NCBI RefSeq assembly: GCF_029968095.1
Contig: NZ_JASCIR010000001.1
Span: forward strand, 494,058 to 558,057
DNA from: Streptomyces solicavernae
GTDB lineage: Bacteria; Actinomycetota; Actinomycetes; Streptomycetales; Streptomycetaceae
Reading direction: 5' to 3'
DNA: 64,000 nt
Part shown: positions 8,626 through 19,724 of the stretch, in pieces
Numbering within the stretch: position 1 is the stretch's first letter
Layout of the letters: each line of letters begins with the position of its first letter
Translations under genes and position numbers: made by a program
The notes under the pieces: generated by a model
Seen by the model: only the letters and a program-made list of their open reading frames with translations
Told to the model about the DNA's origin: nothing
Databases searched by the model: none

Positions 8626-10772
8626 TGTCCAGGGAACCGGACGGGCTCGCGGAGCTGTTGCCGCAGTGGCACCGGCTGCAGGACGCCGCGGAGGGCGAGC
8701 CGCTGCGGGCGTTGCTCGCCGTCATGGCCGAGCAGCTGGACCGGGTGCGGGACGGCGTGGAGCAGGGCTACGAGGACCTGTTCGTGGAGACGGCGGCGCC
8801 CTGGGTGCTGCCGTACATCGGCGATCTGGTGGGCCACCGCTCCCTTCCGGGGTACGAGCGGGTCCTGACGACGGGCCTGAAGGGGTCGGGCCCGGCGGCC
8901 CTCGCGCGGGCGCTCGCGCCGCGCGCCGATGTGGCGGCGACGGTCGGGCACCGGCGCCGCAAGGGCACGCTGCACCTGTTGGAGGAGATCTCCGAGCAGG
9001 TCGCGGCGTGGCCGGCGCGTGCGGTGGAGCTGTCCCGGCTCGTCGCGCACCAGCAGCCGGTGAAGCTGCTCGCGGACGGGTCGCCGCACCGGTCCGCGCG
9101 CGGGCGCCTGGTCGACGTGCGGGAAGGCGCCGAACTCGATCTGGCGGGCGGTCCGTTCGGGTCCACGGCCCGTACGGTCGATGTGCGCAGCGCCAACTCG
9201 GCCCGCAGGCAGGGGAGTTCGGGTCCTGCTGGGGTGGCGCTGTTCGTGTGGCGGCTGAAGGCGTACGCGCTGACGCAGTCGCCCGCGTACTGCATCGACC
9301 GGGCCCGGAACCTGTACACGTTCTCGATCCTCGGCAACGACAGCCCGCTGGCGACCAAGCCGGTCCCGGAGCCGTCGCCCACGCACATCGCGACGGTCGA
9401 CAACGTCCCGGCGTTCATCCGCCGCCGCCGGCTGCACGACCGGCTCGCCGACTACTACGGCCCGGGCAAGAGCTTCGTGATCCGGCGCGACGGCGAGGAC
9501 CGGCCGGTGCCGATGGCGGACATCGTGGTCGCCGACCTGTCGGACTGGCGGTACCGGCCGAAGCGCGGCCAGGTCGCGGTCGACCCGGAGCTGGGCCGGA
9601 TCGCGTTCGGCTCGCGCTCCGCGCCCCGGCAGGGCGTGTGGGTGGACTACCACTACGCGTACGGGGCGGACATGGGCGGCGGCGAGTACGCGCGCACGCG
9701 GCCCGAGCGGCCCAACGCCGAGTTCTACCGGGTCGGGCCCGACCAGCCGTACCAGCGCATCATGGACGCCTACCGGGCCTGGCAGCACGACCGCAGGGCC
9801 GGGCGGTGCGGGCCCGAGGGGATCGTGGAGATCACGCACAGCGGCGCCTACCAGGAGCAGCTGGACTTCGACCTGGACCCGGGCGACCGGTTCGAGCTGC
9901 GCGCGGCCGAGGGCGCGCGGCCGGTGATCCGGCTGCTCGACTGGTACAGCAACCGGCCGGACGCGCTGAACATCCGGGGCCTGGCGGAGGACTGCGCGCC
10001 CGGCGAACGGCCGCGGGTCACGCTCGACGGGCTGCTGATCGCCGGGCGCGGCATCAACGTCGCCGGGCCGGTGGACGCGGTCGTGGTCAGGCATGCAACT
10101 CTCGTACCGGGATGGTCACTTGAGCCGGAGTGCGACCCGCACTCGCCGGAGGAGCCGAGCATCGTCCTGGAGCGGACCACGGCCTGCCTGCAGGTCGAGG
10201 ACAGCATTCTCGGCACCATCGAGGTGATCGGCGACGAGGTGTCCGAGGACCCCCTCGACATCCACATCCGGGACAGCGTCCTCGACGCCACCGGCCACGA
10301 CCGCGAGGCGCTGTCCGCCCCGGACTGCCGGCACGCGCACGCGGTGCTGCACCTGCACCGCTCCACGGTGATCGGCGAGGTGCACACGCACGCCGTGGAG
10401 ATCGCCGAGAACGCGGTGTTCACCGGGCGCGTGCACGTGGCCCGGCGCGGCATCGGCTGCATGCGCTACTCGTACGTGCCGCCCGGCTCCCGCACCCCGC
10501 GCCGGCACCGCTGCCGGCCCGACCTGGTGGGCCCGTCCCCGGAGGAGGCGGCGCGGGTGCGTCCGCTGTTCGTCTCGGAGCGGTACGGGACGCCGTGGTA
10601 CGGGCAGTTGGCGGACGGCTGCGCGCCCGAGATCCGGCGCGGCGCGGACGACGGGGCCGAACTCGGCGCGTTCCACGAGCTGTACCGCCCGCAGCGGGAG
10701 GACAGCCTGCGCGCCCGGCTCGCGGAGTACGTGCCCGCGGGGGCCGACGCCGGGATCTTCTTCGTGACGTGA
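8625..10772 (+). CDS. Tail protein I-like eCIS baseplate protein with C-terminal beta-rich extension
   Basis: 715 residues from ATG 8625 (GGGAGG 8 bases upstream; GTG 8622 immediately before is an alternative). The N-terminus, LPQWHRLQDAAEG, then LAVMAEQLDRVRDGVEQGYE and ETAAPWVLPYIGDLVG, matches the tail-protein-I / gpI-like family found next to gpJ genes. The C-terminal half has stacked short beta repeats with buried Asn/Asp and CxxC/H segments, suggestive of a beta-helix (residues about 440-640). In eCIS such proteins connect baseplate and fibre. The last codons lie in a 20-bp direct repeat that continues beyond the stop. Confidence 0.75.
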   Translation: MSREPDGLAELLPQWHRLQDAAEGEPLRALLAVMAEQLDRVRDGVEQGYEDLFVETAAPWVLPYIGDLVGHRSLPGYERVLTTGLKGSGPAALARALAPRADVAATVGHRRRKGTLHLLEEISEQVAAWPARAVELSRLVAHQQPVKLLADGSPHRSARGRLVDVREGAELDLAGGPFGSTARTVDVRSANSARRQGSSGPAGVALFVWRLKAYALTQSPAYCIDRARNLYTFSILGNDSPLATKPVPEPSPTHIATVDNVPAFIRRRRLHDRLADYYGPGKSFVIRRDGEDRPVPMADIVVADLSDWRYRPKRGQVAVDPELGRIAFGSRSAPRQGVWVDYHYAYGADMGGGEYARTRPERPNAEFYRVGPDQPYQRIMDAYRAWQHDRRAGRCGPEGIVEITHSGAYQEQLDFDLDPGDRFELRAAEGARPVIRLLDWYSNRPDALNIRGLAEDCAPGERPRVTLDGLLIAGRGINVAGPVDAVVVRHATLVPGWSLEPECDPHSPEEPSIVLERTTACLQVEDSILGTIEVIGDEVSEDPLDIHIRDSVLDATGHDREALSAPDCRHAHAVLHLHRSTVIGEVHTHAVEIAENAVFTGRVHVARRGIGCMRYSYVPPGSRTPRRHRCRPDLVGPSPEEAARVRPLFVSERYGTPWYGQLADGCAPEIRRGADDGAELGAFHELYRPQREDSLRARLAEYVPAGADAGIFFVT

Positions 10773-10831
10773 AGCCCGGGTTCGTGACGTGAACCACGGG
10801 TCCTGACCCCGGGTTCGTGACATGAACCCCG
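10761..10831 (+). repeat. Three direct copies of an ~20-bp unit across the 3' end of the tail-protein gene
   Basis: Unit TTCGTGACGTGAA followed by variants of CCCGGG occurs at 10761-10780, 10781-10800 and, diverged, at 10814-10831. The stop codon of the upstream gene lies inside the first copy, so the repeat looks like serial duplication of the gene's 3' end into the 119-bp spacer before the next gene. No RNA hairpin of note was seen. Confidence 0.8.
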
Positions 10832-10891
10832 CTCTGCTCGCACACCACCGACTCGCCGAACCGCACTTCCTGAACCAGGGGGACCCCCTTC

Positions 10892-12451
10892 ATGCACGCT
10901 GACCTCTCCCGCTCGACGTTCCGGCCCGGCCGGCACTACTCCGCGGTCCTCGCCCAGCAGGGCCGCGTACAGCTGGACGCCGACGCCAACGAGCAGGCCG
11001 CGATCCAGCTCCACCAGGCGCGTACGCTCGCCGCAGACCTGATCGGACGGCACGGCGGGCCGCGCGACAGCGCGGGCTTCCACATCCACTTCCCCGGCGG
11101 CAACCGGGAGATCGACGACCTGGAGATCCACGGCGGCCGCTACTACGTCGACGGCATCGTCTGCGACGCCGACCGGCCCACGGACGGCGACGCGGTCCCG
11201 GACGAGGGCGAGGAGGACGACGACACGCCCGCGGCGGAGCCGAGGATCTGGCACTACTGGGACCAGCCCGACGCGTACCGCGACCCGGAGCGGCCGGGCG
11301 ACCGGCTGCCCACCACGTACCCGTACGTGATGTATCTGCAGGTGTGGGAGCGGGCGGTGACGGCCGTCGAGGACCCGGCGCTGCGCGAGGTGGCGCTCGG
11401 CGCGGCGCTCGTGGACACGGCGGCCCGCGCCAAGGTCGTCTGGCAGGCGCTGCCGCTGCCCGCCTCGGCCCTGGACCTCGACGACCCCGAGGGCGCCGAC
11501 CCGGCCGAGGTGCGCTCGGCGTTCGACAAGTGGGCCAGGGAGCAGGCCCCGACGGCCCGGTTCGCGGCGCGCGCGCAGCGGCCCGGGCACGCCGACGAGG
11601 ACCCCTGCCTGGTGAAGCCGGACGCCCGCTACCGGGGCCCGGAGAACCAGCTGTACCGGGTCGAGGTCCACGAGGGCGGCAAGGCCGGCGCGGCCACGTT
11701 CAAGTGGTCGCGGGAGAACGGTTCGGTGGTGTTCCCGGTGGCGGAACTCGACGGCACCTGGGTCGAGTTGGGCTCGCTCGGGCAGGACGACAAGCTGGAC
11801 CTGGACGTCGGCGACCTGGTGGAGTTCGGGGACACGGCGTACGTGTCGCGCCTGGAGCCGCTGCCGCTGCTCCGGGTGGAGGAGCTGGACCTGCCGGGGC
11901 GCCGGGTGCGGCTCTCCGCCGAGCCGGACACGCGGGTGGGGCGCCGCCCGGAGCTGCACCCGTTCCTGCGCCGCTGGGACCACCGCGAGGGCGTGCGCCG
12001 CAAGGGCCGTACGGCGCAGCTGCGCGGCGGCGCCGTCCAGGTCGAGGAGGGCACGTGGCTGCCGCTGGAGGACGGGGTGGAGGTGTACTTCGAGAAGGGC
12101 GGCCACTACCGCACCGGCGACTACTGGACGGTCGCCGCGCGCACCTCGACCGGGGACGTGGAGTGGCCGGTGAACGCCGCGCGCAAGCCGCTGCTCGCCC
12201 GGCCCGCGGGCATCGTGCGCCACTTTGCGCCGCTCGCCCTGGTCAAGGGCGAGCAGGAGCCGGTGGACCTGCGCCTCGCGTTCAGCGCGCTCGCCACCCG
12301 CAGCATTCCGCACGCGAGCGACGCGGAGCTGGCGGCGGAGGCGCGGGCCCGCGACGAGGAGTACGCGGCGGAGAACGCGGCGCCTTCAGGCATGAGCAGG
12401 TCGGAGACGACGGCCGCCGCGGAGGCGGCCGTCGACGAAGGGGGGATGTGA
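10892..12451 (+). CDS. DUF6519-like eCIS-associated protein
   Basis: 519 residues from ATG 10892. The N-terminus (STFRPGRHYSAVLAQQGRVQ, then LDADANEQAAIQLHQARTLA) is highly typical of a family annotated as DUF6519 (family number from memory), which is encoded beside phage-tail-like operons and contains a short beta-rich module often seen in tail fibres. A central LYRVEVHEGGKAGAATFKWS stretch is also family-typical. There are no membrane segments or signal peptide. The TGATG overlap at 12449-12453 couples it to the amidase gene, so it belongs to the same transcript. Function unproven; a fibre or appendage protein is the best guess. Confidence 0.7.
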   Translation: MHADLSRSTFRPGRHYSAVLAQQGRVQLDADANEQAAIQLHQARTLAADLIGRHGGPRDSAGFHIHFPGGNREIDDLEIHGGRYYVDGIVCDADRPTDGDAVPDEGEEDDDTPAAEPRIWHYWDQPDAYRDPERPGDRLPTTYPYVMYLQVWERAVTAVEDPALREVALGAALVDTAARAKVVWQALPLPASALDLDDPEGADPAEVRSAFDKWAREQAPTARFAARAQRPGHADEDPCLVKPDARYRGPENQLYRVEVHEGGKAGAATFKWSRENGSVVFPVAELDGTWVELGSLGQDDKLDLDVGDLVEFGDTAYVSRLEPLPLLRVEELDLPGRRVRLSAEPDTRVGRRPELHPFLRRWDHREGVRRKGRTAQLRGGAVQVEEGTWLPLEDGVEVYFEKGGHYRTGDYWTVAARTSTGDVEWPVNAARKPLLARPAGIVRHFAPLALVKGEQEPVDLRLAFSALATRSIPHASDAELAAEARARDEEYAAENAAPSGMSRSETTAAAEAAVDEGGM

Positions 12452-13356
12452 TGGCGAAGCCGCTGTCCGCGGGGAAGCTGGCGGAGATCCTGCGCGCCGA
12501 GGGCCTCACGGTCCACGAGGTGCGCAACTGGCGCCGCCACAACCGCAACCACAAGGGCCCGTGGGGTCCGGTGAACGGCGTGATGATCCACCACACGGCG
12601 TCCTCCGGCACCGAGGGCTCGGTGAACCTCTGCTACGAGGGCCGGGCGGACCTGCCCGGTCCGCTGTGCCACGGCGTCATCGACAAGAAGGGCGAGGTGC
12701 ACCTGGTCGGCAGTGGCCGCGCCAACCACGCGGGTCTCGGCGACAACGACGTCCTGCGGGCCGTGGTCAACGAGTCCCGGCTCCCCGCGGACAACGAGGC
12801 GAACATCGACGGCAACCGGCGCTTCTACGGCTTCGAGTGCGTGAACCTCGGCAACGGCAAGGACGAGTGGCCGGCCGCGCAGAAGGAGGCCGTCGAGCGG
12901 GTGTCGGCGGCGATCTGCCGGGCGCACGGCTGGAACGAGCGCTCGGTGATCGGCCACAAGGAGTGGCAGCCCGGCAAGATCGACCCGCGCGGCTTCACCA
13001 TGGACGGCATGCGCAAACGCATCGCGGAACGCCTGCGCGGCGGGGGCGGCGACGACCCGATGCCGAAGCCCGAGCCCCGCCCGAAGCCCGAACAGCCCGC
13101 GGGCCTCGCGGAGTTCCCCGGCAGCGGCTTCTTCCACGTGGGCCAGGTGCACCCGGTCATCGACGCGATGGGTAGGCGCCTGGCCGAGGAGGGCTGCAGC
13201 CGGTACGAGGTGGGCCCGGGCCCGAGGTGGACGGACGCGGACCGCAGGTCGTACCAGGCCTGGCAGCAGCACCTGGGCTTCAAGGGCAAGGACGCGGACG
13301 GCATCCCGGGCAAGGTCAGCTGGGATCTGCTCAAGGTGCCGGAGCCGCGCCGGTAG
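12451..13356 (+). CDS. Endolysin-like N-acetylmuramoyl-L-alanine amidase (PGRP domain plus cell-wall-binding domain)
   Basis: 301 residues. Residues ~38-192 form a PGRP/Amidase_2 domain: VMIHHTAS (H47/H48), GFECVN, and GHKEWQPGKIDP, giving the expected zinc ligands His48 (or 47), His169 and Asp178 with catalytic Lys176. A Pro-rich linker (200-217) leads to residues ~225-297, which strongly resemble the cell-wall-binding domain of Streptomyces phage endolysins (HPVIDAMGRRLAEEG, WTDADRRSYQAWQQHLGF, DADGIPGKVSWD). There is no signal peptide, so it would stay cytoplasmic or be loaded or released by lysis. It is the last gene of the eCIS operon and overlaps the previous gene. Confidence 0.85.
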   Translation: MAKPLSAGKLAEILRAEGLTVHEVRNWRRHNRNHKGPWGPVNGVMIHHTASSGTEGSVNLCYEGRADLPGPLCHGVIDKKGEVHLVGSGRANHAGLGDNDVLRAVVNESRLPADNEANIDGNRRFYGFECVNLGNGKDEWPAAQKEAVERVSAAICRAHGWNERSVIGHKEWQPGKIDPRGFTMDGMRKRIAERLRGGGGDDPMPKPEPRPKPEQPAGLAEFPGSGFFHVGQVHPVIDAMGRRLAEEGCSRYEVGPGPRWTDADRRSYQAWQQHLGFKGKDADGIPGKVSWDLLKVPEPRR

Positions 13357-13361
13357 AGGGG

Positions 13362-13435
13362 GCGTGCGGGGCGAGCAGGGCCTCGTGGAGTGTCCCGGGC
13401 CACCGGGTCGCCCCGCACGCTCCATGAGGCCCTGC
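13362..13435. terminator. Interleaved double hairpin after the eCIS operon
   Basis: Arm A 13362-13374 is perfectly complementary to A' 13408-13420 (13 bp), and arm B 13375-13389 pairs with B' 13421-13435 (15 bp with one G-U). The order is A-B-loop-A'-B', so the two stems cross and are mutually exclusive. The 18-base loop has an internal CCCGG/CCGGG hairpin. Lying between convergent genes, it probably terminates transcription from both sides. Confidence 0.7.
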
Positions 13436-13513
13436 TCCCCCATCTCGTACGCCCCGGACAGCGCCTCCACCCTCTCTCGATGCCTGTCACCTGCCGAGGG
13501 GCTCACCGTGCGC

Positions 13514-14242
13514 TCAGGAGCCGCAGGTGTCCAGCATCGCGTCGAGCTCCCGCTCCTCGGCCTCGGTGACGGTCAGTTCGTACGTCGACTTCACGGAGAC
13601 CCAGGCCCGGCCGTACACGCACCAGTACGTCCTGTCCGGCGGCTGCCACTCGTCCGGGCCCTGGTCGCCCTTGGACCGGTTGGACGAGGCGGAGACGGCG
13701 ATCAGCTGGGGGTGGGTGAGGTCGTTGGCGAACTCCTCGCGCCGGGTCTGGGTCCACTCGTCCGCCCCGGAGCGCCAGGCGTTGGCGAGCGGCACCATGT
13801 GGTCGATGTCCAGGTCCGAGGAGTCGGTGATCTTCTCGTCGTCGTACGCGCTCTGCCACGTGCCGGAGACGGCCCGGCACTCCTCGTTCCGCCGTACGTC
13901 CGTGCCGTCGCGCTCCAGGACGGTCTCGCGGGTGTCGCAGTTCTCGCCCTGCGCGGACCAGTGCGGGAACCGGTCGCGGCTGTAGCCGGTCATCGAGCCG
14001 TGCGGGGCGACCTTCAGGCCGGCCAGCTGCTGCCGCGCCCGGTCGACGGACGGCACCCCCGGCAGCGTCCCGGCGCTGTCGCCGCCGCCACCGCCCGCGC
14101 CCGTACCGCCGTCGACGCCCGCCGACGGTTCGGCGTCGGTCGCGTCCGGCCCGGCGGCGCCTCCTCCCGCCGGCGAGCAGCCTGCCACGGCCAGCACCGC
14201 CAGGACCGCCGCGCCCCGCCCCCACCACTTCTGACGTGCCAT
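13514..14242 (-). CDS. HNH-family (DUF1524/GmrSD C-terminal-like) nuclease lipoprotein
   Basis: 242 residues with a lipoprotein signal (VLAVLAVAGC, lipidated Cys22) and a Gly/Ala-rich linker to about residue 58. The catalytic part has LDIDHMVPLANAWRSGA and HPQLIAVSASSNRSKGDQGP, the usual arrangement of secreted actinobacterial HNH endonuclease-family proteins (DHM motif, then NRSKGD). It would be anchored outside the membrane and cut extracellular DNA. It is monocistronic, converging on the eCIS operon; proximity to the injection system may be accidental. Confidence 0.85.
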   Translation of the reverse strand: MARQKWWGRGAAVLAVLAVAGCSPAGGGAAGPDATDAEPSAGVDGGTGAGGGGGDSAGTLPGVPSVDRARQQLAGLKVAPHGSMTGYSRDRFPHWSAQGENCDTRETVLERDGTDVRRNEECRAVSGTWQSAYDDEKITDSSDLDIDHMVPLANAWRSGADEWTQTRREEFANDLTHPQLIAVSASSNRSKGDQGPDEWQPPDRTYWCVYGRAWVSVKSTYELTVTEAEERELDAMLDTCGS

Positions 14243-14432
14243 GAGTTCCGCGCCCCTCTCGCCCGACTCCCCTTCGCGCGCAGCCTACCCACGGCCCTCG
14301 TACCCCCTGCGGGCGGCAACTCGCCGCTCACCCGGCCGACTTGTCCCTGCGGGCCGACCCGCGCGTCCTCGCCTCGGCGGAGTCTGATGAGATCGGGGCG
14401 TACGCCACCCCCCCCGAAGGAGCCCGCCCCCG

Positions 14433-14873
14433 ATGACCGACGCCGTGCACGCCCCCGCCGCCGCGCAGCCCAGGCGTACGTTCCGGGTGGGTGCGGCGGC
14501 CCGGCCCTGCACCCTCGTCGTGTGCCGGGGCTGCTGCTGCGGCAACCCGCGCAAGTACCCGCGCGTCGACCACGACTGGCAGCTCGACCGGCTGCGCGCG
14601 GCCGCCGCCGGGTCGGGCGGCCGGGTCGCCGTCCGCGTCTCGGACTGCCTCGGCCCCTGCGACCAGGCCAACGTCGTCGTCGTGCAGCCCTCGACAGCGG
14701 GGCGGCAGGCGGGCGGCAAGGCCACGTGGATCGGTTTCGCCATGGACGACGACTGCACGGACGACCTGATCGCCTGGGTCACGGCGGGCGGGCCCGGCGT
14801 GGCTCCTCCCCCTCCCACGCTGGAGCTTCAGTTCATCCCGCCGCCGCGGGAGGCCCGGGCCGCGCGCCGCTGA
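14433..14873 (+). CDS. Thioredoxin-like (2Fe-2S) ferredoxin domain protein
   Basis: 146 residues from ATG 14433, with GAAGGAG about 11 bases upstream. Four-cysteine pattern VCRGCCCGNPRKYP and VSDCLGPCDQANVV is that of thioredoxin-fold [2Fe-2S] ferredoxins (NuoE-like). A Pro-rich tail follows residue 120. Likely a soluble electron carrier; partner unknown. It stands alone, converging with the TetR gene (51 bp between ends). The extra adjacent cysteine in RGCCCG is common in this actinobacterial subgroup. Confidence 0.75.
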   Translation: MTDAVHAPAAAQPRRTFRVGAAARPCTLVVCRGCCCGNPRKYPRVDHDWQLDRLRAAAAGSGGRVAVRVSDCLGPCDQANVVVVQPSTAGRQAGGKATWIGFAMDDDCTDDLIAWVTAGGPGVAPPPPTLELQFIPPPREARAARR

Positions 14874-14924
14874 AGTACCCCGCGCCCCTGGAGCCTGCGG
14901 CTGCGCCGCGCCTCCCCCACCGGC

Positions 14925-15512
14925 TCAACCCGCCCCCAACACCACCCGCACCACCCCCTCCACCCGCCCCTGAGGGTCCGGCCCGCCCGGACGGGACGTC
15001 ATCAGCAGGTGGTGCACCGTGCCGACCACCGCGAGCGCCGCCGCGGCCGTGTCCGTGTGCGGCGGGACCCGCCCGAGCCGCAGCTCCGCTTCGAGGTACG
15101 CGGCGACCGCCGCCTCGATCGCGTCGAACCCCGGCGCACCGGACTGCAGGGCCTCCCTGACCCGGTGCGCGGCGGCGGGCCGGGACAGGGCGAGCGCGGA
15201 GATCGTCGGGCCGCCGGACCGGAACAGGGTGAGCGCGACACCGGCGAGCGTCCGGGCCACGTCGCCCTCCCCCGCCCGCGCCGGAAGCCGCTCGGCGAGG
15301 CGGGCGGTGCGGGCGAACCGGTCGAGGCACAGCTCCGCCGTGAAGTCGTCGAGCCCCGCGAAGTGGGCGTGCAGCAGGCCCTTGGAGCAGCCCGCCTCGT
15401 CGGTGACCGCCCTGCTGGTGAGCGCGCCGGCACCGTCCCGTTCCAGGACCCGCTCCGCGGCGGCGAACAGCCGCTCCCGCGCGTCCGGTATCGCCACACC
15501 CCGCGGTGCCAC
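14925..15512 (-). CDS. TetR-family transcriptional regulator
   Basis: 195 residues from GTG 15512. The N-terminal helix-turn-helix runs over residues ~10-55 (ARERLFAAAERVLERDGAGA, TSRAVTDEAGCSKGLLHAHF), typical of TetR; the C-terminal domain is Ala/Arg-rich and would bind a ligand. It is divergent from a methyltransferase gene, and two palindromes lie in the 140-bp intergenic region, so it probably represses both genes. Ligand not predictable. Confidence 0.88.
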   Translation of the reverse strand: MAPRGVAIPDARERLFAAAERVLERDGAGALTSRAVTDEAGCSKGLLHAHFAGLDDFTAELCLDRFARTARLAERLPARAGEGDVARTLAGVALTLFRSGGPTISALALSRPAAAHRVREALQSGAPGFDAIEAAVAAYLEAELRLGRVPPHTDTAAAALAVVGTVHHLLMTSRPGGPDPQGRVEGVVRVVLGAG

Positions 15513-15577
15513 AGGACCACCTCACTCTCCGTCGCAGGACGCGCCAACACCCGTACGGCCAAAGGGCATTGCGAGTT

Positions 15578-15612
15578 TGGGCGCGTGCCCATACTGTTTG
15601 GGCGTACGCCCA
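15578..15612. promoter_or_regulatory. Two tandem TetR-type operators, 21 bp centre to centre
   Basis: TGGGCGCGTGCCCA (15578-15591, imperfect) and TGGGCGTACGCCCA (15599-15612, perfect 14-bp palindrome) are separated by exactly two helical turns. They lie between the divergent TetR and methyltransferase genes. Two dimers bound on the same DNA face is a common TetR arrangement. Confidence 0.75.
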
Positions 15613-15652
15613 TCATAGGTTCGCCGGCACCGGCCCGAGCAGGAGGCATCCG

Positions 15653-16528
15653 ATGCGCGACTTCGTCGACCCGGAGATCGTCAACACCGATCAGGAACAG
15701 GCCTGGAACGGCCCCGAGGGCGCGTACTGGGTGCAGAACCAGGACCGTTGGGACGCGGTCAACTCCGGCTTCAACGAACTCCTCCTGGACGCGGCCGGGT
15801 TCGGGCCCGAGGGGCGGGTCCTGGACATCGGCTGCGGCTCCGGGCAGACCACCCGGCTCGCGGCGCGGCGGGCCGCGCGAGGGCGGGTGCTCGGGGTCGA
15901 CCTGTCGGCCCCGATGCTGGACCGGGCGCGGGCGAGCGCGGCACGCGAGGGCCTGGACAACGTGACGTTCGAGCGGGCCGACGCCCAGGTGCACGCCTTC
16001 TCCCCCGGCGCGTTCGACGCCGCGGTCAGCCGGTACGGGGTGATGTTCTTCGCCGACCCGGTCGCCGCGTTCGCCAACATCGGCGGTGCGCTGCGCCCCG
16101 GCGGCCGGCTGGCGTTCGTGTGCCCGGCGGAGCCGGAGGGCAACGGGTGGCTGCGCGCCATGCTGTCCCTGCGGGACCACCTGCCGGTCGGCGACTTCGC
16201 GGCGCCGGGCCGGCCGGGCATGTTCGCCTTCACCGACCCGGACCGCGCCCGCGCGGTACTCACCGGGGCCGGGTTCGCCGACGTCCGTACGGACCCGGTG
16301 GAGGCGTACGGCACCTGGGGCCGGGACGCGCAGGACGCGGCGGACTTCATGCTGGGAACCGGCCCCGGCCGCGCGATGACCGCCCAGGTCTCCGCGGAGG
16401 CCGCCGCCCGGGCGCGCACGGCGCTCACGGAGCACCTGCGGGACCACGAGAAGGAGGGCGAGGGTGTCCGCCTGCTGAGCACGTCGTGGCTGGTGACGGG
16501 CGTGCGGCCTAACCTGACCCGAGTGTGA
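15653..16528 (+). CDS. Class I SAM-dependent methyltransferase
   Basis: 291 residues from ATG 15653 with AGGAGG at 15641-15646. SAM-binding motif I is VLDIGCGSGQTT, motif II GVDLSAPML, and post-I acidic residue in FERADAQ; overall pattern is like Methyltransf_11/25 members related to UbiE. There is no substrate signature. The gene is divergent from a TetR regulator with two intervening operators and is followed at once by a 9-bp GC hairpin, so it is probably monocistronic and ligand-inducible. Confidence 0.85.
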   Translation: MRDFVDPEIVNTDQEQAWNGPEGAYWVQNQDRWDAVNSGFNELLLDAAGFGPEGRVLDIGCGSGQTTRLAARRAARGRVLGVDLSAPMLDRARASAAREGLDNVTFERADAQVHAFSPGAFDAAVSRYGVMFFADPVAAFANIGGALRPGGRLAFVCPAEPEGNGWLRAMLSLRDHLPVGDFAAPGRPGMFAFTDPDRARAVLTGAGFADVRTDPVEAYGTWGRDAQDAADFMLGTGPGRAMTAQVSAEAAARARTALTEHLRDHEKEGEGVRLLSTSWLVTGVRPNLTRV

Positions 16529-18076
<1,548 letters not shown>

Positions 18077-18086
18077 CGCGCCAACT

Positions 18087-19576
<1,490 letters not shown>

Positions 19577-19619
19577 CACCGCGTACGACCGCTGCGGCGG
19601 ATCCGCATGTGTCACCGCC

Positions 19620-19665
19620 CCGCGCCCCTGGGATGCGCACTTCGTGCCGCATCCCAGGGGCGCGG
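19620..19665 (+). terminator. Strong hairpin terminator after argG
   Basis: An 18-bp perfect stem (19620-19637 with 19648-19665) closed by a 10-base loop containing TTCG. It lies 43 bp after argG and 60 bp before the DeoR gene and should separate the two transcripts. Confidence 0.85.
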
Positions 19666-19724
19666 TCGTGATTCGGGCGGTTATGGAAAACTCGGGGTCA
19701 GCCGCACCCCGAAAGGAGACCCCC

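Noticed and set aside
1..13356. A prophage
   Set aside because: No capsid, terminase, portal, integrase or attachment sites; the gene set and order are those of an eCIS rather than a phage genome, though the left part is outside the window.
13362..13435. A functional RNA pseudoknot
   Set aside because: The stems are interleaved but have zero-length connecting loops and 13-15 bp stems, so both cannot form together.
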